In this document: positions 1-8,214 of the stretch, piece after piece | Position numbering within the stretch: the stretch's first letter is position 1 | Layout: each line of letters starts with the position of its first letter | From: Pelagibacterium nitratireducens | GTDB taxonomy: Bacteria > Pseudomonadota > Alphaproteobacteria > Rhizobiales > Devosiaceae | Direction of reading: 5' to 3' | Length of the DNA: 64,000 nt | NCBI RefSeq assembly: GCF_037044555.1 | Contig: NZ_CP146275.1 | Location: 2,274,501-2,338,500, forward strand | The notes under the pieces: generated by a model | Told to the model about the DNA's origin: nothing | Databases searched by the model: none | What the model saw: only the letters and a program-made list of their open reading frames with translations | Made by a program: the position numbers and the translations under genes

Positions 1-183
1 CATCACCGAGCCCTGCGCCTCGAGCACGGCCCTGGACACGATGTTTTCCGACGCGATCAGTTCAATCTCGTGCTGCTGGCGGCCGAGTTCGTCGGCAATC
101 GCCTTGGCAACCACCGGATCGTGGTCGGCAATGGTGCGCGTGAAGAAATCGGGAAAAAGCGGTGCTGTTGCGGTGGCGCTCAT
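1..183 (-). CDS. glyA: Serine hydroxymethyltransferase, N-terminal part (cut by window edge)
   Basis: Translating the minus strand from the ATG at 183 gives about 61 residues that include the block [20 protein letters not shown], a hallmark of the N-terminal region of GlyA. The enzyme is PLP-dependent and cytosolic, and converts serine plus tetrahydrofolate to glycine and 5,10-methylene-tetrahydrofolate. The rest of the gene, including the PLP lysine, lies to the left of the window. It is the last gene in a leftward run after the L,D-transpeptidase and the DUF6898 gene, with about 96 bp between them. Identification rests on family knowledge of this very conserved segment. Confidence 0.9.
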   Translation of the reverse strand, partial: MSATATAPLFPDFFTRTIADHDPVVAKAIADELGRQQHEIELIASENIVSRAVLEAQGSVM

Positions 184-279
184 GGGCGGGCCCTCGACCT
201 GTTGCGGAAAGATGCTGGTGGCAAGCAAGCGCGATCCGCATAGCACGGAGGCTCCTGCGATTCCAAGCACAGATCGGGC

Positions 280-507
280 CTAACGCGCCTGCGGGTTCTC
301 TCGTTCGATCCGGCGGCGCAGCTTGGCGAGCGCGAGGTTCTTCATCTGGGCTTCGGTGGCCGTGGTCGGCGCTATGGCCACGACCTCGATGCCGGTCTCG
401 ACATCGATGGCGGCGACGCGGATCTGGGGACCGGCCTGACGGAACTCGAAAAGCACCTCGCGGCCTGCCCCCATATCAAAAATCCCCGCTGTTGCCCGGT
501 CAGGCAC
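280..507 (-). CDS. DUF6898 family protein
   Basis: A 75-residue protein from a GTG start at 507 that overlaps the end of the upstream L,D-transpeptidase gene by 8 bp, which suggests translational coupling. The body (EVLFEFRQAGPQIRVAAID then EVVAIAP and a basic C-terminal helix LALAKLRRRIER) resembles the small DUF6898 proteins of Hyphomicrobiales. It has no signal peptide or membrane segment and should be cytosolic. Its function is unknown; the family assignment is from memory of the sequence pattern. Confidence 0.7.
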   Translation of the reverse strand: MPDRATAGIFDMGAGREVLFEFRQAGPQIRVAAIDVETGIEVVAIAPTTATEAQMKNLALAKLRRRIERENPQAR

Positions 508-1765
508 TGATTTCGGGGAAATCGACCTTGCCCTGAGCGTCGTACTCGTAAACGTCGTCGCGGAAGCTTACGACGCCGTTCCGGTTCGCCCAAGCGGTAA
601 AATAGGTCATGAAGATCGGCACGGGATTGGACACGGCGGCATCGATCCGCTCACCGGAGGCGAAGTTGGCGTTCACATCAATGATGTCGTACCCGGAATC
701 GCGCAGGATCCAGGCAACGAACTCGGCCACATTGGCGACGCGGACGCAGCCCGAGGAATGGAAACGTGCATTTTCCGCGAACAAGCCCTGCTGGGGCGTA
801 TCGTGAAGATAGACGGCGTGCGGGTTGTGGAAGTTGATCTTGACGTGGCCCATCGAGTTCTGGGCGCCCGGATCCTGCCGGAACGTATAGTTCGTGGCCT
901 CTTCGGTCGACCAGTCGATGGCGCTCTGGGGCACCTCGTTGCCGCTGCCATCGAGGATGCGGATCGAGTACTCGTCGAGGTAATTGGGGTTGTCGTTGAC
1001 CAGCCCGATGATGTCGCGGCGAATGATCGAGACCGGCACCGTCCAGAAAGGATTGAAATTGATCTGGTGGATGCGGCTGCGCAGGATCGGGGTCTGGCGG
1101 TCGATCTTGCCGACCACGGCCGTATGCCGGCGCGCCACCTGCCCGCCCTCGGTGGCCTCGATGGCGGCGGCGGGAATGTTGACGTTGACGTAACGGTCCT
1201 CGAGCTTGCCTTCCAGGCCGCGCACGCGCTCGATGTTGAGCTTGATCTGGTTGAGGCGGGTCGAGGCCGGAACCTTCATGGCCCAATAGGTGTATTCGTC
1301 GACCATGCCGTTGATCTGCAGGCCGTGCCGTGCCTGAAAGCCGCGAACCGCGCCGTCCAGTTGGGCGTCGAACTCGTCCGACAAAGGCGTGTCGCGCGGC
1401 AGGTCGCCGGTGTGTGCCAGATAGGTCCGCAGATCGCGCACCGGGGCGCGATCCGATCCCAGACCGAGCCGGAAAATCGATTCAGGCATGTCGGGCCAGC
1501 CGCCGATGGCGTTGAGGCGCTCGTAATACTCGGCAACACGCTGCAGATTGTATTCGGTATCGACCGAAATGATCGGATCGGTTCCGCCAATGGCGTTCAT
1601 GGCCGTGCTGGAATTGAGCTCCAGCTGTTCCTGCGTCACCACCTTGCGGCCGCCGCCGAAGAGCGATTGAGACAGAGCGGGCATCGGAAAAGCCGCCGTC
1701 GCCGCAAGGGCGGACAGACCCGTCACGACCGAACGCCGATTGAGTTTTCCTTTTAAGTCGCGCAT
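500..1765 (-). CDS. L,D-transpeptidase (YkuD family), Tat-type signal
   Basis: A 421-residue exported enzyme expected to form 3-3 peptidoglycan cross-links or attach proteins to peptidoglycan in the periplasm. The N-terminus has a twin-arginine-like signal (NRRSVVTG, residues 9-16) followed by a hydrophobic stretch ending near residue 33. A peptidoglycan-binding-like segment lies around residues 105-165. The YkuD catalytic block near residues 321-342 has H321, H336 and the nucleophile C340 in HSSGCVRV. The linked MarR-type gene at 2017-2517 resembles LdtR, known in Liberibacter and Sinorhizobium to regulate an L,D-transpeptidase, so this is probably the ldtP counterpart. The next gene overlaps its 3' end. 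Confidence 0.92.
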   Translation of the reverse strand: MRDLKGKLNRRSVVTGLSALAATAAFPMPALSQSLFGGGRKVVTQEQLELNSSTAMNAIGGTDPIISVDTEYNLQRVAEYYERLNAIGGWPDMPESIFRLGLGSDRAPVRDLRTYLAHTGDLPRDTPLSDEFDAQLDGAVRGFQARHGLQINGMVDEYTYWAMKVPASTRLNQIKLNIERVRGLEGKLEDRYVNVNIPAAAIEATEGGQVARRHTAVVGKIDRQTPILRSRIHQINFNPFWTVPVSIIRRDIIGLVNDNPNYLDEYSIRILDGSGNEVPQSAIDWSTEEATNYTFRQDPGAQNSMGHVKINFHNPHAVYLHDTPQQGLFAENARFHSSGCVRVANVAEFVAWILRDSGYDIIDVNANFASGERIDAAVSNPVPIFMTYFTAWANRNGVVSFRDDVYEYDAQGKVDFPEISA

Positions 1766-1951
1766 CGCGTAAGTTCACCTATCGAGAGAGCCGGGAAGCC
1801 GAGCGGTCCTTTTGCCCGATGGCGCGCAAGACCACAACGCCGCTCACCGGACTTTGACCACCTTGCAGCTGGCTAAGCTGTCCAATGGAAAATCCGGAAT
1901 GCGTCATATATCGACAACCGCCAGCTAGAAAGAGTTTGCGGCGCAAATGAG

Positions 1952-1977
1952 AAACGCCGGCCCCGGAGCCGGCGTTT
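1952..1977 (-). terminator. Hairpin terminator after ldtR
   Basis: A perfect 10-bp inverted repeat (AAACGCCGGC ... GCCGGCGTTT) with a 6-nt loop lies 40 bp beyond the ldtR stop codon. On the minus strand it is followed by a short T-containing stretch. It probably ends the ldtR transcript before the L,D-transpeptidase promoter. Confidence 0.6.
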
Positions 1978-2016
1978 GCCATGTCAGTGTGGCGGCAAAG
2001 CCACAATAAAGGATGT

Positions 2017-2517
2017 CTAGAGCTTGTAGAGGATCTGATCGACCCAGAAACGCTCGAGGCGCGAGAGGGCGGTGTTGAGCCCGGAAAAGTCCGATTCGCC
2101 CAGTCCACCGACCTTTTCGATCGAGTTGAGGTGGCGGTCGTAGAGTTCGTCGATCACCTCGGCGACCTCTTCACCCTTGGGCGTGAGGCGGATGCGCACC
2201 GAACGGCGGTCGGTCTTGGAGCGTTCCTGGAAGATATAGCCGGTATCGACCAGTTTCTTGAGGTTGTACGAGACATTCGAGCCCAGATAATAGCCCCGGG
2301 TGCGAAGTTCGCCGGCTGTCAATTCGCTGTCGCCGATGTTGAACATCAAGAGAGCCTGGACCGGGTTGATGTCGTCCCATCCCATGCGGTCGAACTCGTC
2401 CTTGACCAGGTCGAGGAGCCGGCGGTGCAGGCGTTCGACGCGGGATACGGCCTCGAGATAGAGCGGCTTTAAGCTCCTGGGTTCATCGGCCTTTGCAGCG
2501 GAAAGATTGTTAGCCAT
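2017..2517 (-). CDS. ldtR: MarR-family regulator, LdtR-like
   Basis: A 166-residue winged-helix regulator. The ATG at 2517 is preferred because AGTGAGGCAGAACCA supplies a ribosome site just before it; an upstream TTG at 2571 is possible but weaker. The core (VERLHRRLLD, DEFDRMGWDDINPVQALLMF, LTAGELRTRGYYLGSNVSYN, RSKTDRRSVRIRLTPKGEE) closely matches LdtR of Liberibacter/Rhizobiales as I remember it. LdtR is known to control L,D-transpeptidase and stress genes. Its location directly upstream of the YkuD gene on the same strand agrees with that role. A hairpin follows the stop codon, so the two genes are probably separate transcripts. Confidence 0.85.
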   Translation of the reverse strand: MANNLSAAKADEPRSLKPLYLEAVSRVERLHRRLLDLVKDEFDRMGWDDINPVQALLMFNIGDSELTAGELRTRGYYLGSNVSYNLKKLVDTGYIFQERSKTDRRSVRIRLTPKGEEVAEVIDELYDRHLNSIEKVGGLGESDFSGLNTALSRLERFWVDQILYKL

Positions 2518-2777
2518 TGGTTCTGCCTCACTGTAATTTTTTAGCGCGATTTTTCGCGTCTGTGAGGGCAATCTAGCGGGCTGCCGATAAGATCGGTTTA
2601 AGAGACAGCCTTAATGTTATCTTACGGGGAAACTTGAGTTTTTTTGGTTTTCAGTTCCTTACACCCGTATCGAAAACTGTAACCTTTACGGCTCGTTACG
2701 AAGGCAAAGCCCCGGATGGCGTGACGCCCACCGGACACCCGGACGGCTGTCCATCGCCCGACGGGCAACGCCCGTTC

Positions 2778-3167
2778 CTAATCGGCCAGCTGTCTTTGCA
2801 CCCAAAGCTGGGCGAGCGCCAAAAGGGCAAAAGTTGCCAGCATGACCCCAAGTTTGAAGATAAAACTCCACAAACCCAAACTAACCCAATTGCTGCCCGC
2901 CAGATAAAAGCCGATCTCGATGACCAGCGAGGCGGCGAGCACGATGGCGCCCCATGACGATTGTATCCACAAGCCGACTGAGGCGAACAGGCGCATCAGC
3001 GTCAGCGCCGAGAGCAGCACGAAGCCCATGGTTCCCATGAGGACGACGGGACTTGCCGATCCGCTCCCCAGACCGAGCAGACGCGCCGCGTCGCCGAGCC
3101 CGATGAACAGGCTGAGCAGCGCCAGTATGCGGGCAACCAGCCCGAGCGGTTCGTTTCTGAAATCCAT
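2778..3167 (-). CDS. DUF6163 family membrane protein
   Basis: A 129-residue protein with about four hydrophobic segments (around residues 10-30, 42-62, 68-90 and 98-122), hence an inner-membrane protein of unknown function. It resembles small Hyphomicrobiales proteins classed as DUF6163. It reads leftward and is divergent from hemB; the 210-bp space between them holds a long palindrome that could affect either gene. The ATG at 3167 is preceded on the coding strand by a GGGGAATGTTCC stretch that could serve as ribosome site. Confidence 0.72.
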   Translation of the reverse strand: MDFRNEPLGLVARILALLSLFIGLGDAARLLGLGSGSASPVVLMGTMGFVLLSALTLMRLFASVGLWIQSSWGAIVLAASLVIEIGFYLAGSNWVSLGLWSFIFKLGVMLATFALLALAQLWVQRQLAD

Positions 3168-3297
3168 GGAACATTCCCCGGTCAGCCTGAGCTAACGTGA
3201 TTTGGGCGGACGGGACAAGTTCTGATTGGCCCTCCCGCGTCGTCTGGTCCCTTTGCGCAGCGATTGCAGGCTGATATTGAGCGGATCGAAATTGTTT

Positions 3298-3326
3298 TTG
3301 ACGTGGCCTCGTTGTCTTCATCTGAT
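3298..3326 (+). promoter_or_regulatory. Candidate sigma70-type promoter of hemB
   Basis: TTGACG at 3298-3303 and TCTGAT at 3321-3326 are separated by 17 bp. They match the -35 and -10 consensus at 5/6 and 4/6 positions. The expected transcription start falls near 3333, inside the palindrome listed separately. Read by eye; no start-site data. Confidence 0.45.
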
Positions 3327-3349
3327 TTGACCCGTCAAATCAGATGAAG
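3316..3349. promoter_or_regulatory. Perfect 15-bp inverted repeat upstream of hemB (operator candidate)
   Basis: CTTCATCTGATTTGA (3316-3330) and TCAAATCAGATGAAG (3335-3349) are exact reverse complements around the 4-nt centre CCCG. The repeat ends 28 bp before the hemB ATG and overlaps the best -10 box. If transcription starts near 3333, the left arm is not in the RNA, so a protein-binding operator is more likely than a leader hairpin. The binding factor is unknown. Confidence 0.6.
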
Positions 3350-3377
3350 CGAGACACTATGAAGACTGGACGGATCG

Positions 3378-4385
3378 ATGAGCTTTGAAAAGCACGACAT
3401 GGACTTTCTCGGCGGGCGGCGGTTGCGCAGGCCGCGCATGGCGGGCTGGAGCCGCAGCCTTGTGGCCGAGAACGTGCTGACCCCTGCCGATCTGATCTGG
3501 CCGATCTTCGTGGTCGAAGGGCAAAACGAGCGCCAGCCGGTTGCGACCATGCCGGGGGTGGAGCGCTTGAGCATCGATCTGGCGGTAGAGGCGGCCAGGG
3601 CTGCGCATGCCGAAGGCATTCCGGCCATGGCGCTGTTTCCCAACACCGATCCTTCCAAACGCACCGAGGACGGCATCGAGGCGACCAATCGCGACAACCT
3701 GGTGTGCCGCACGCTCTCGGCCATCAAGGACGCGGTGCCCGACATCGGGCTGGTGGCCGATGTGGCGCTCGATCCTTACACCAGCCACGGCCATGACGGG
3801 GTGATGGCGGGCGAAGAGATCCTCAACGACGAGACCGTTTCCATCCTCGTCAAACAGGCGCTGGTTCAGGCGCAGTCCGGGGCCGACGTGATCGCGCCCT
3901 CCGACATGATGGACGGGCGCATCGGGGCGATCCGCGCAGCGCTCGACGATGAGGGTTTCGAAAAGACCATAGTCCTTTCCTATGCCGCCAAATACGCCTC
4001 GGCGTTCTATGGCCCGTTCCGCGACGCCGTGGGGTCGGGCGCCCGGCTCAAGGGCACCAAGCTCTCCTACCAGATGGACCCGGCCAATGCCGAAGACGCC
4101 ATCCGCGAGGTGGAGCAGGATCTGGCCGAGGGCGCCGACTGGATCATGGTCAAGCCCGGCATGCTCTATCTCGACATCTGCCGCATGCTCAAGGACCGCT
4201 TCGACGTGCCGGTGTTCGCCTACCAGATCTCAGGCGAATACGCGATGATCGCCCACGCGGCGCAGGCCGGCATTCTGGACCGCGAGGCCGCGATGGCCGA
4301 AAGCCTGATGGCCTTCAAGCGCGCCGGCTGCTCGGGGATTCTCACCTATTTCGCGCTGGACATGGCCCGTAAGATCAACGGGTAG
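3378..4385 (+). CDS. hemB: Delta-aminolevulinic acid dehydratase (porphobilinogen synthase)
   Basis: A 335-residue cytosolic enzyme that condenses two 5-aminolevulinate molecules to porphobilinogen, the second common step of tetrapyrrole synthesis. Family landmarks are RLRRPRMAGWSRSLVAEN near the start, the metal/allosteric region DVALDPYTSHGHDG, the Schiff-base lysine region SYAAKYASAFYGPFRDA and the second active-site lysine in DWIMVKPGMLYLD. Length is normal. The metal-site segment reads DVALDPYTSHGHDG rather than a cysteine-rich zinc motif, which fits the magnesium-type enzymes of alphaproteobacteria. It is probably a single-gene transcript under the palindromic element upstream. Confidence 0.97.
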   Translation: MSFEKHDMDFLGGRRLRRPRMAGWSRSLVAENVLTPADLIWPIFVVEGQNERQPVATMPGVERLSIDLAVEAARAAHAEGIPAMALFPNTDPSKRTEDGIEATNRDNLVCRTLSAIKDAVPDIGLVADVALDPYTSHGHDGVMAGEEILNDETVSILVKQALVQAQSGADVIAPSDMMDGRIGAIRAALDDEGFEKTIVLSYAAKYASAFYGPFRDAVGSGARLKGTKLSYQMDPANAEDAIREVEQDLAEGADWIMVKPGMLYLDICRMLKDRFDVPVFAYQISGEYAMIAHAAQAGILDREAAMAESLMAFKRAGCSGILTYFALDMARKING

Positions 4386-4461
4386 GACCCGGGATGGGTC
4401 GCGGACCGTCCGCATCCCGATCAACCGCGCCAGAAAAGCGCGGTCGCCGCCCTTGGCAGGC

Positions 4462-5298
4462 TCAATGCCCGCCTTCGACTATGTCGGAGATCGCCTGGCG
4501 AATAATGTCTGGGCTGTCGATAACAATCGTCTCGTGAGCGCTCTGCTCCGCGAGCACATATTTGCGGTTCGGCGCACCAGCTGTAAAACTCTGGTGGGCG
4601 GCTCGCCACGCATCGGCCACGGGACCCTCTTCGCCGAACGGAGTCTCCTCCGCCCCGATGACGACGACCGGGACCGAAACTGGCCAAACTGCCCTGTGGA
4701 AGGCGCGCGAGACCTCCTCAAAAGATTGAGCCACGGCAATCAGTTGCCGATTTGCTGGGGTAGACGGGGCATCCTCAAGCTCGGCGATCATTGGAGTGTA
4801 TTCAGCGGATAGGGCCGCGACCATGTCATCGGTGTAGAAGTCAGGCACATTGGCGTCCACCAAGACGACACCCTTGAACCAGGACGGCTGCTGAATGGTC
4901 AGGAATGTGGCGATTTCACCGGCGATCGAGTGGGAAACCAGAACCACGTCCTGGGTCGCCCCAAGCTCGCGGAGCCCAGTCTCCAGATCGTCGGTTGCAG
5001 CGTCGAGGTCCCAAGGTCCCGGCACTTCATCGCTCGCGCCCATGCCAGCCCGGTCATAGGTAATCACTTTTGACCCGGTGCGCTCTGCCAGATCGAGCGC
5101 AAAGCCCGTCCAATAAGACGAATCGTTGCCGCCACCAGCATCGAGGACAATTACCGGATCTGCGCCTGGAATGATGTTGAAGGCGAGCCTGTGGTCGCCA
5201 TTGGAGATCATTCGGCTTTCAATCTCGTTCGATAAAGGGGCCGCAGCCGACGATAGAAAGAGCAGCACCCCCAGGCCCGCAGCTTTAAGAAATATCAT
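4462..5298 (-). CDS. Secreted alpha/beta-hydrolase-fold protein
   Basis: A 278-residue protein starting at the ATG at 5298, seven nt after an AGGG ribosome site; an ATG at 5304 is too close to it. The first 20 residues (MIFLKAAGLGVLLFLSSAAA) form a signal peptide, so it should be periplasmic. The fold is recognisable from an HG-like loop (DAGGGNDSS), YDRAGMGAS, the nucleophile elbow VSHSIAG with Ser124, the acid candidate in LVDANVPD and the C-terminal His in SAHETI. The elbow is S-H-S-I-A rather than G-x-S-x-G. Substrate is not predictable; the gene stands alone between hemB and the merR-type gene, which reads the same way. Confidence 0.82.
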   Translation of the reverse strand: MIFLKAAGLGVLLFLSSAAAPLSNEIESRMISNGDHRLAFNIIPGADPVIVLDAGGGNDSSYWTGFALDLAERTGSKVITYDRAGMGASDEVPGPWDLDAATDDLETGLRELGATQDVVLVSHSIAGEIATFLTIQQPSWFKGVVLVDANVPDFYTDDMVAALSAEYTPMIAELEDAPSTPANRQLIAVAQSFEEVSRAFHRAVWPVSVPVVVIGAEETPFGEEGPVADAWRAAHQSFTAGAPNRKYVLAEQSAHETIVIDSPDIIRQAISDIVEGGH

Positions 5299-5524
5299 GG
5301 TCATGCCCTGTGTTGAATTGATGATGCTGCAACGTGCTATATCGCGTCGCAACAAGAAACACTCTCAGTCCTAGCTGCCGAGTGCGACAGTTGATTGCCC
5401 TCGGACGAGAAACCACGCCATTTATCTCGCAATGACCGCATCGGTCGCGCCCTGCCCGTCCATGCCGCCCCCAAGCCTCTTATTTCCACAACCGGCCGCA
5501 TCACCACCATCATGCCCCTCTCCC

Positions 5525-5929
5525 CTAACCCGGCGGCGTCGACAGCGTCTCAATAACCCGACATTGGGCGATCCGGCCCTGCCGGCATTGGTCGAGCATG
5601 GTGGACAGTTCGGCCTTCAGCGCGGTCAGCCGCGAAATGCGCAGTTCGATTTCGGCAAGGCGGCCCGAGGCGATGGCGTCGACCTGGGCGCAGGACTGGT
5701 CGGGGTTGTCCTGCAGGCCCAGCATGGCGCGGATGGATTCGATCTCGAAGCCGAGTTGGCGCGCGTGGAGGATGAAGAACAGCCGGCGCACGCTTTCATC
5801 ATCATAGAGGCGCCGATTGCCCGCCGTGCGGACCGGTGGGGGCAGCAGGCCGATCTGCTCGTAATAGCGGATGGTGGGGACTTTGACCCCGCTGCGGCGC
5901 GCGGCCTCGCCAATCGGGAAATCTTTCAT
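5525..5929 (-). CDS. MerR-family metal-responsive regulator
   Basis: A 134-residue protein with an N-terminal MerR winged helix (FPIGEAARRSGVKVPTIRYY), a central dimerisation helix and cysteines at SCAQVD and in the C-terminal QCRQGRIAQCRV, resembling the metal-binding Cys of CadR/ZntR/PbrR-type sensors. It is divergent from a cation-diffusion-facilitator gene, and the 67-bp space contains a promoter with the overlong spacer typical of MerR targets. It probably activates the transporter when a divalent metal (Zn, Cd, Pb or Co) is in excess. The metal cannot be decided from sequence alone. Confidence 0.9.
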   Translation of the reverse strand: MKDFPIGEAARRSGVKVPTIRYYEQIGLLPPPVRTAGNRRLYDDESVRRLFFILHARQLGFEIESIRAMLGLQDNPDQSCAQVDAIASGRLAEIELRISRLTALKAELSTMLDQCRQGRIAQCRVIETLSTPPG

Positions 5930-5936
5930 TTCACGC

Positions 5937-5967
5937 TTGCTCCTCTAGTCGCTGGAGATTCTAGCAT
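5937..5967 (+). promoter_or_regulatory. MerR-type promoter with 19-bp spacer and dyad
   Basis: TTGCTC (5937-5942) and TAGCAT (5962-5967) are separated by exactly 19 bp, longer than the usual 17 and diagnostic of MerR-activated promoters. The spacer contains the dyad CTCTAG-TCG-CTGGAG (5943-5957), in which five of six positions pair. It points at the transporter gene starting at 5997. Confidence 0.7.
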
Positions 5968-5996
5968 CGGAGCGATTTGAATGGAAAGGGGCTCCC

Positions 5997-6641
5997 ATGA
6001 GCGGATCGTGCTGCAATCACAACGACGCGGATCAAGCGGCGAGAGCACAGGCCGACACAATTTATCGCCGCGTCCTGTGGGCCGTGCTGGCGATCAATGC
6101 CGTGATGTTCGTTGTCGAAATCGGCGCCGGCATCGCCTCGCGCTCGGCATCGTTGCAGGCCGACGCGGTCGATTTTCTCGGCGACGCGGCAAACTATGGC
6201 ATCAGCCTTTTCGTGGTGGGGCACGCCCTGCACATCCGCGCCCGGGCATCGCTGGCCAAGGCGCTGACCATGGGCGCATTCGGGATTTGGGTGCTGGGCG
6301 TTGCCGGCTGGAACGTCATGACCGGGGCAACGCCCCATGCCTATACGATGGGCATCGTAGGGTTCAGCGCCCTTGCCGCCAATGGAGCGAGCTTTGGCCT
6401 GCTTTGGCGCTTCCGCGAAGGTGATAGCAACATGCGCTCGGCGTGGATCTGCACGCGCAACGACGTGGTGAGCAATATCGCCGTGCTGCTGGCCGCGCTG
6501 GGCGTGTTCGGGACCGGCACGGGCTGGCCGGACGTTCTGGTGGCGTCGATCATGGGCATTCTGGCGCTTCAAGGGGCGACGGTCGTCACCAGGCAGGCGC
6601 TTGCCGAGTTGCGGCCATTCAGTGTGCGGCCCGCCGAATAG
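5997..6641 (+). CDS. Short cation diffusion facilitator (CDF) transporter
   Basis: A 214-residue inner-membrane protein with about six hydrophobic segments. Metal-site aspartates are visible in LQADAVDFLGDAANY (around residues 54-68) and in RNDVVSN (around 155-161), the two CDF signature positions. The N-terminus SGSCCNHND has two Cys and a His that could take up metal. It lacks the usual C-terminal cytoplasmic domain of roughly 300-residue CDF proteins. A good site (AAAGGGG) precedes the ATG. It should export a divalent metal in exchange for protons, under the divergent MerR regulator. Confidence 0.88.
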   Translation: MSGSCCNHNDADQAARAQADTIYRRVLWAVLAINAVMFVVEIGAGIASRSASLQADAVDFLGDAANYGISLFVVGHALHIRARASLAKALTMGAFGIWVLGVAGWNVMTGATPHAYTMGIVGFSALAANGASFGLLWRFREGDSNMRSAWICTRNDVVSNIAVLLAALGVFGTGTGWPDVLVASIMGILALQGATVVTRQALAELRPFSVRPAE

Positions 6642-6698
6642 CGAGCGCTGAACGCACGGCCGGTGATCGGGCTGGCGTCCGGGCGCGTATAAAACGCC

Positions 6699-7391
6699 AT
6701 GACCGAAGCCACGCAAGCCCTCATCATAGGTTCGACAGGCGGGATCGGGCGCGCGCTCGTCGAACAGGTTCGCGCCTCGGGACGCTACGATCTGGTCACC
6801 GCCCTGTCGCGGTCCAGCAGCCCGGCGATCGATATCACCGACGAGGCCTCGATCGTATCGGCCATCGATGCGGTTGCGGGCCAAGGCGTGCTGCGGCTGG
6901 TGATCCTTGCAACCGGCTTTCTGCATCACGGCGCCATCGGGCCCGAAAAGGCCAACAGGCACTTGCGCGGCGAGGCTCTTGCGCAGGCGTTCGCCGTCAA
7001 CACCATCGGCCCGGCCCTTGTCCTAAAGCACGTCCTGCCGCTCCTGCCCCGTTCGGGGCGTTCGGTGGTCATGGCGCTTTCGGCCAGGGTGGGCAGCATT
7101 TATGACAACAGGCTGGGGGGCTGGCACAGCTATCGGGCATCCAAGGCCGCGCTCAACCAGATCGTGCGCACCTGTGCCATCGAATTGGCGCGAACCCATC
7201 GAGACGCCGTTCTGGTCGCCATGCATCCGGGAACCGTCGATACGCCGCTTTCGCGGCCGTTCTCCCGGTCGGGCCTCGACGTGCAACAGCCCGAGGACGC
7301 CGCCGGAGCGATCCTTGCGGGCCTCGATACATTGACCCCATCGGAGTCCGGGCAATTTTTCGACCGGACCGGCAAACGATTGCCCTATTGA
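6699..7391 (+). CDS. SDR-family NAD(P)-dependent oxidoreductase (C-factor-like)
   Basis: A 230-residue Rossmann-fold protein. The cofactor motif is GSTGGIGRAL near residue 11; the active-site Tyr and Lys are in YRASKAALNQ around residue 146, preceded by the catalytic Ser in MALSARVGSI. The motif HPGTVDTPLSRPF resembles the C-factor/CsgA-like branch of short-chain dehydrogenases. The substrate is unknown. It stands alone between the CDF gene and the RDD gene, all on the plus strand. Confidence 0.88.
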   Translation: MTEATQALIIGSTGGIGRALVEQVRASGRYDLVTALSRSSSPAIDITDEASIVSAIDAVAGQGVLRLVILATGFLHHGAIGPEKANRHLRGEALAQAFAVNTIGPALVLKHVLPLLPRSGRSVVMALSARVGSIYDNRLGGWHSYRASKAALNQIVRTCAIELARTHRDAVLVAMHPGTVDTPLSRPFSRSGLDVQQPEDAAGAILAGLDTLTPSESGQFFDRTGKRLPY

Positions 7392-7469
7392 GCCGGGAAA
7401 TCGTGGCCGTGGTCTTGTCATCGACGCCGACTGTACCAACATAATTCTCAACTTGAGGAGCACTGACCG

Positions 7470-7997
7470 TTGGCAACCGATTTTCTGGGGCGCATGCTGC
7501 GCCACGACCTTCCCAATCCCAACACGTCGCCCGAATTGTTCGACGGGATTCTGACGCGTCGGGTTATGGCTTTTCTGATCGACTGCGTCATCATGGGCGC
7601 GGCGATCCTCATCGTCACTCTGGTTGCCGGCATTCTGGGCATTTTCACGTTCGGTCTGACCTGGCTGTCCATCCCGCTGATCGTTCCGCTGACCTTTGTT
7701 GTCTATTACGCGGTGACGCTGGGTTCGGCGTCTCGCGCCACGCTGGGCATGCGGGCCACCGATATCGTGCTCACCCCGACGCGGGAGACGACGCTGGACG
7801 GGTGGATGGCGATGATTCATGTCGTGCTGTTCTGGATTTCGTGTTCCATCCTGACCCCGTTTATCGTTCTGATCGGGCTGTTCACACCGCGCCGCCAATT
7901 GCTGCACGATCTGGTGCTGGGCACCATGATGGTCCGCCGCTCGCCCATGGTACGGCACTGGCAGACCTACGCCCGTGCGGGCGACGCCGCCCAATAG
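7470..7997 (+). CDS. RDD family membrane protein
   Basis: A 175-residue protein. The start is a TTG at 7470 placed 9 nt after a clear GAGGAG site; the first internal ATG is eight codons later. The RDD core is visible as RRVMAFLIDCVIMGAA, followed by further hydrophobic segments and the second conserved part RATLGMRATDIVLTP. RDD proteins are poorly characterised inner-membrane proteins, some linked to ion exchange or protein handling. A hairpin terminator follows. Confidence 0.85.
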   Translation: MATDFLGRMLRHDLPNPNTSPELFDGILTRRVMAFLIDCVIMGAAILIVTLVAGILGIFTFGLTWLSIPLIVPLTFVVYYAVTLGSASRATLGMRATDIVLTPTRETTLDGWMAMIHVVLFWISCSILTPFIVLIGLFTPRRQLLHDLVLGTMMVRRSPMVRHWQTYARAGDAAQ

Positions 7998-8025
7998 GGC
8001 TCTTTCATCGCACTTTCGATCCGCA

Positions 8026-8060
8026 AAAAGCGGTGTCCGGCTCCTGCCGGCGCCGCTTTT
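8026..8060 (+). terminator. Hairpin after the RDD gene
   Basis: Arms AAAAGCGG (8026-8033) and CCGCTTTT (8053-8060) enclose a second pair CCGG/CCGG with a CTCCTG loop. The right arm ends in TTTT. It lies 29 bp after the RDD stop codon. Confidence 0.5.
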
Positions 8061-8111
8061 GAGATTTGTCGCGTTGCACAGCGGGTTCGGTGCGATTACT
8101 ATTGAATCCGA

Positions 8112-8144
8112 GCCGTTCGTTTTTCTGAAAAAGGCTTGAACGGC
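8112..8144 (+). repeat. Imperfect inverted repeat upstream of bpt
   Basis: GCCGTTC (8112-8118) pairs with GAACGGC (8138-8144), and an inner TTTTT/AAAAA pair lies between them. It sits about 70 bp before the bpt ATG and could be a leader hairpin or an operator. No partner protein is evident. Confidence 0.3.
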
Positions 8145-8214
8145 TTGAAATTTTCGGTTTGCCGCTGCTCATCGAGTGGCGTCGGACACCCCTGCGGGCC
8201 AAGCGAGTACCCTC

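Noticed and set aside
758..1756. A 332-codon frame antisense to the L,D-transpeptidase gene
   Set aside because: The sense frame has a clear YkuD domain and signal peptide; the antisense product is low-complexity with no motif.
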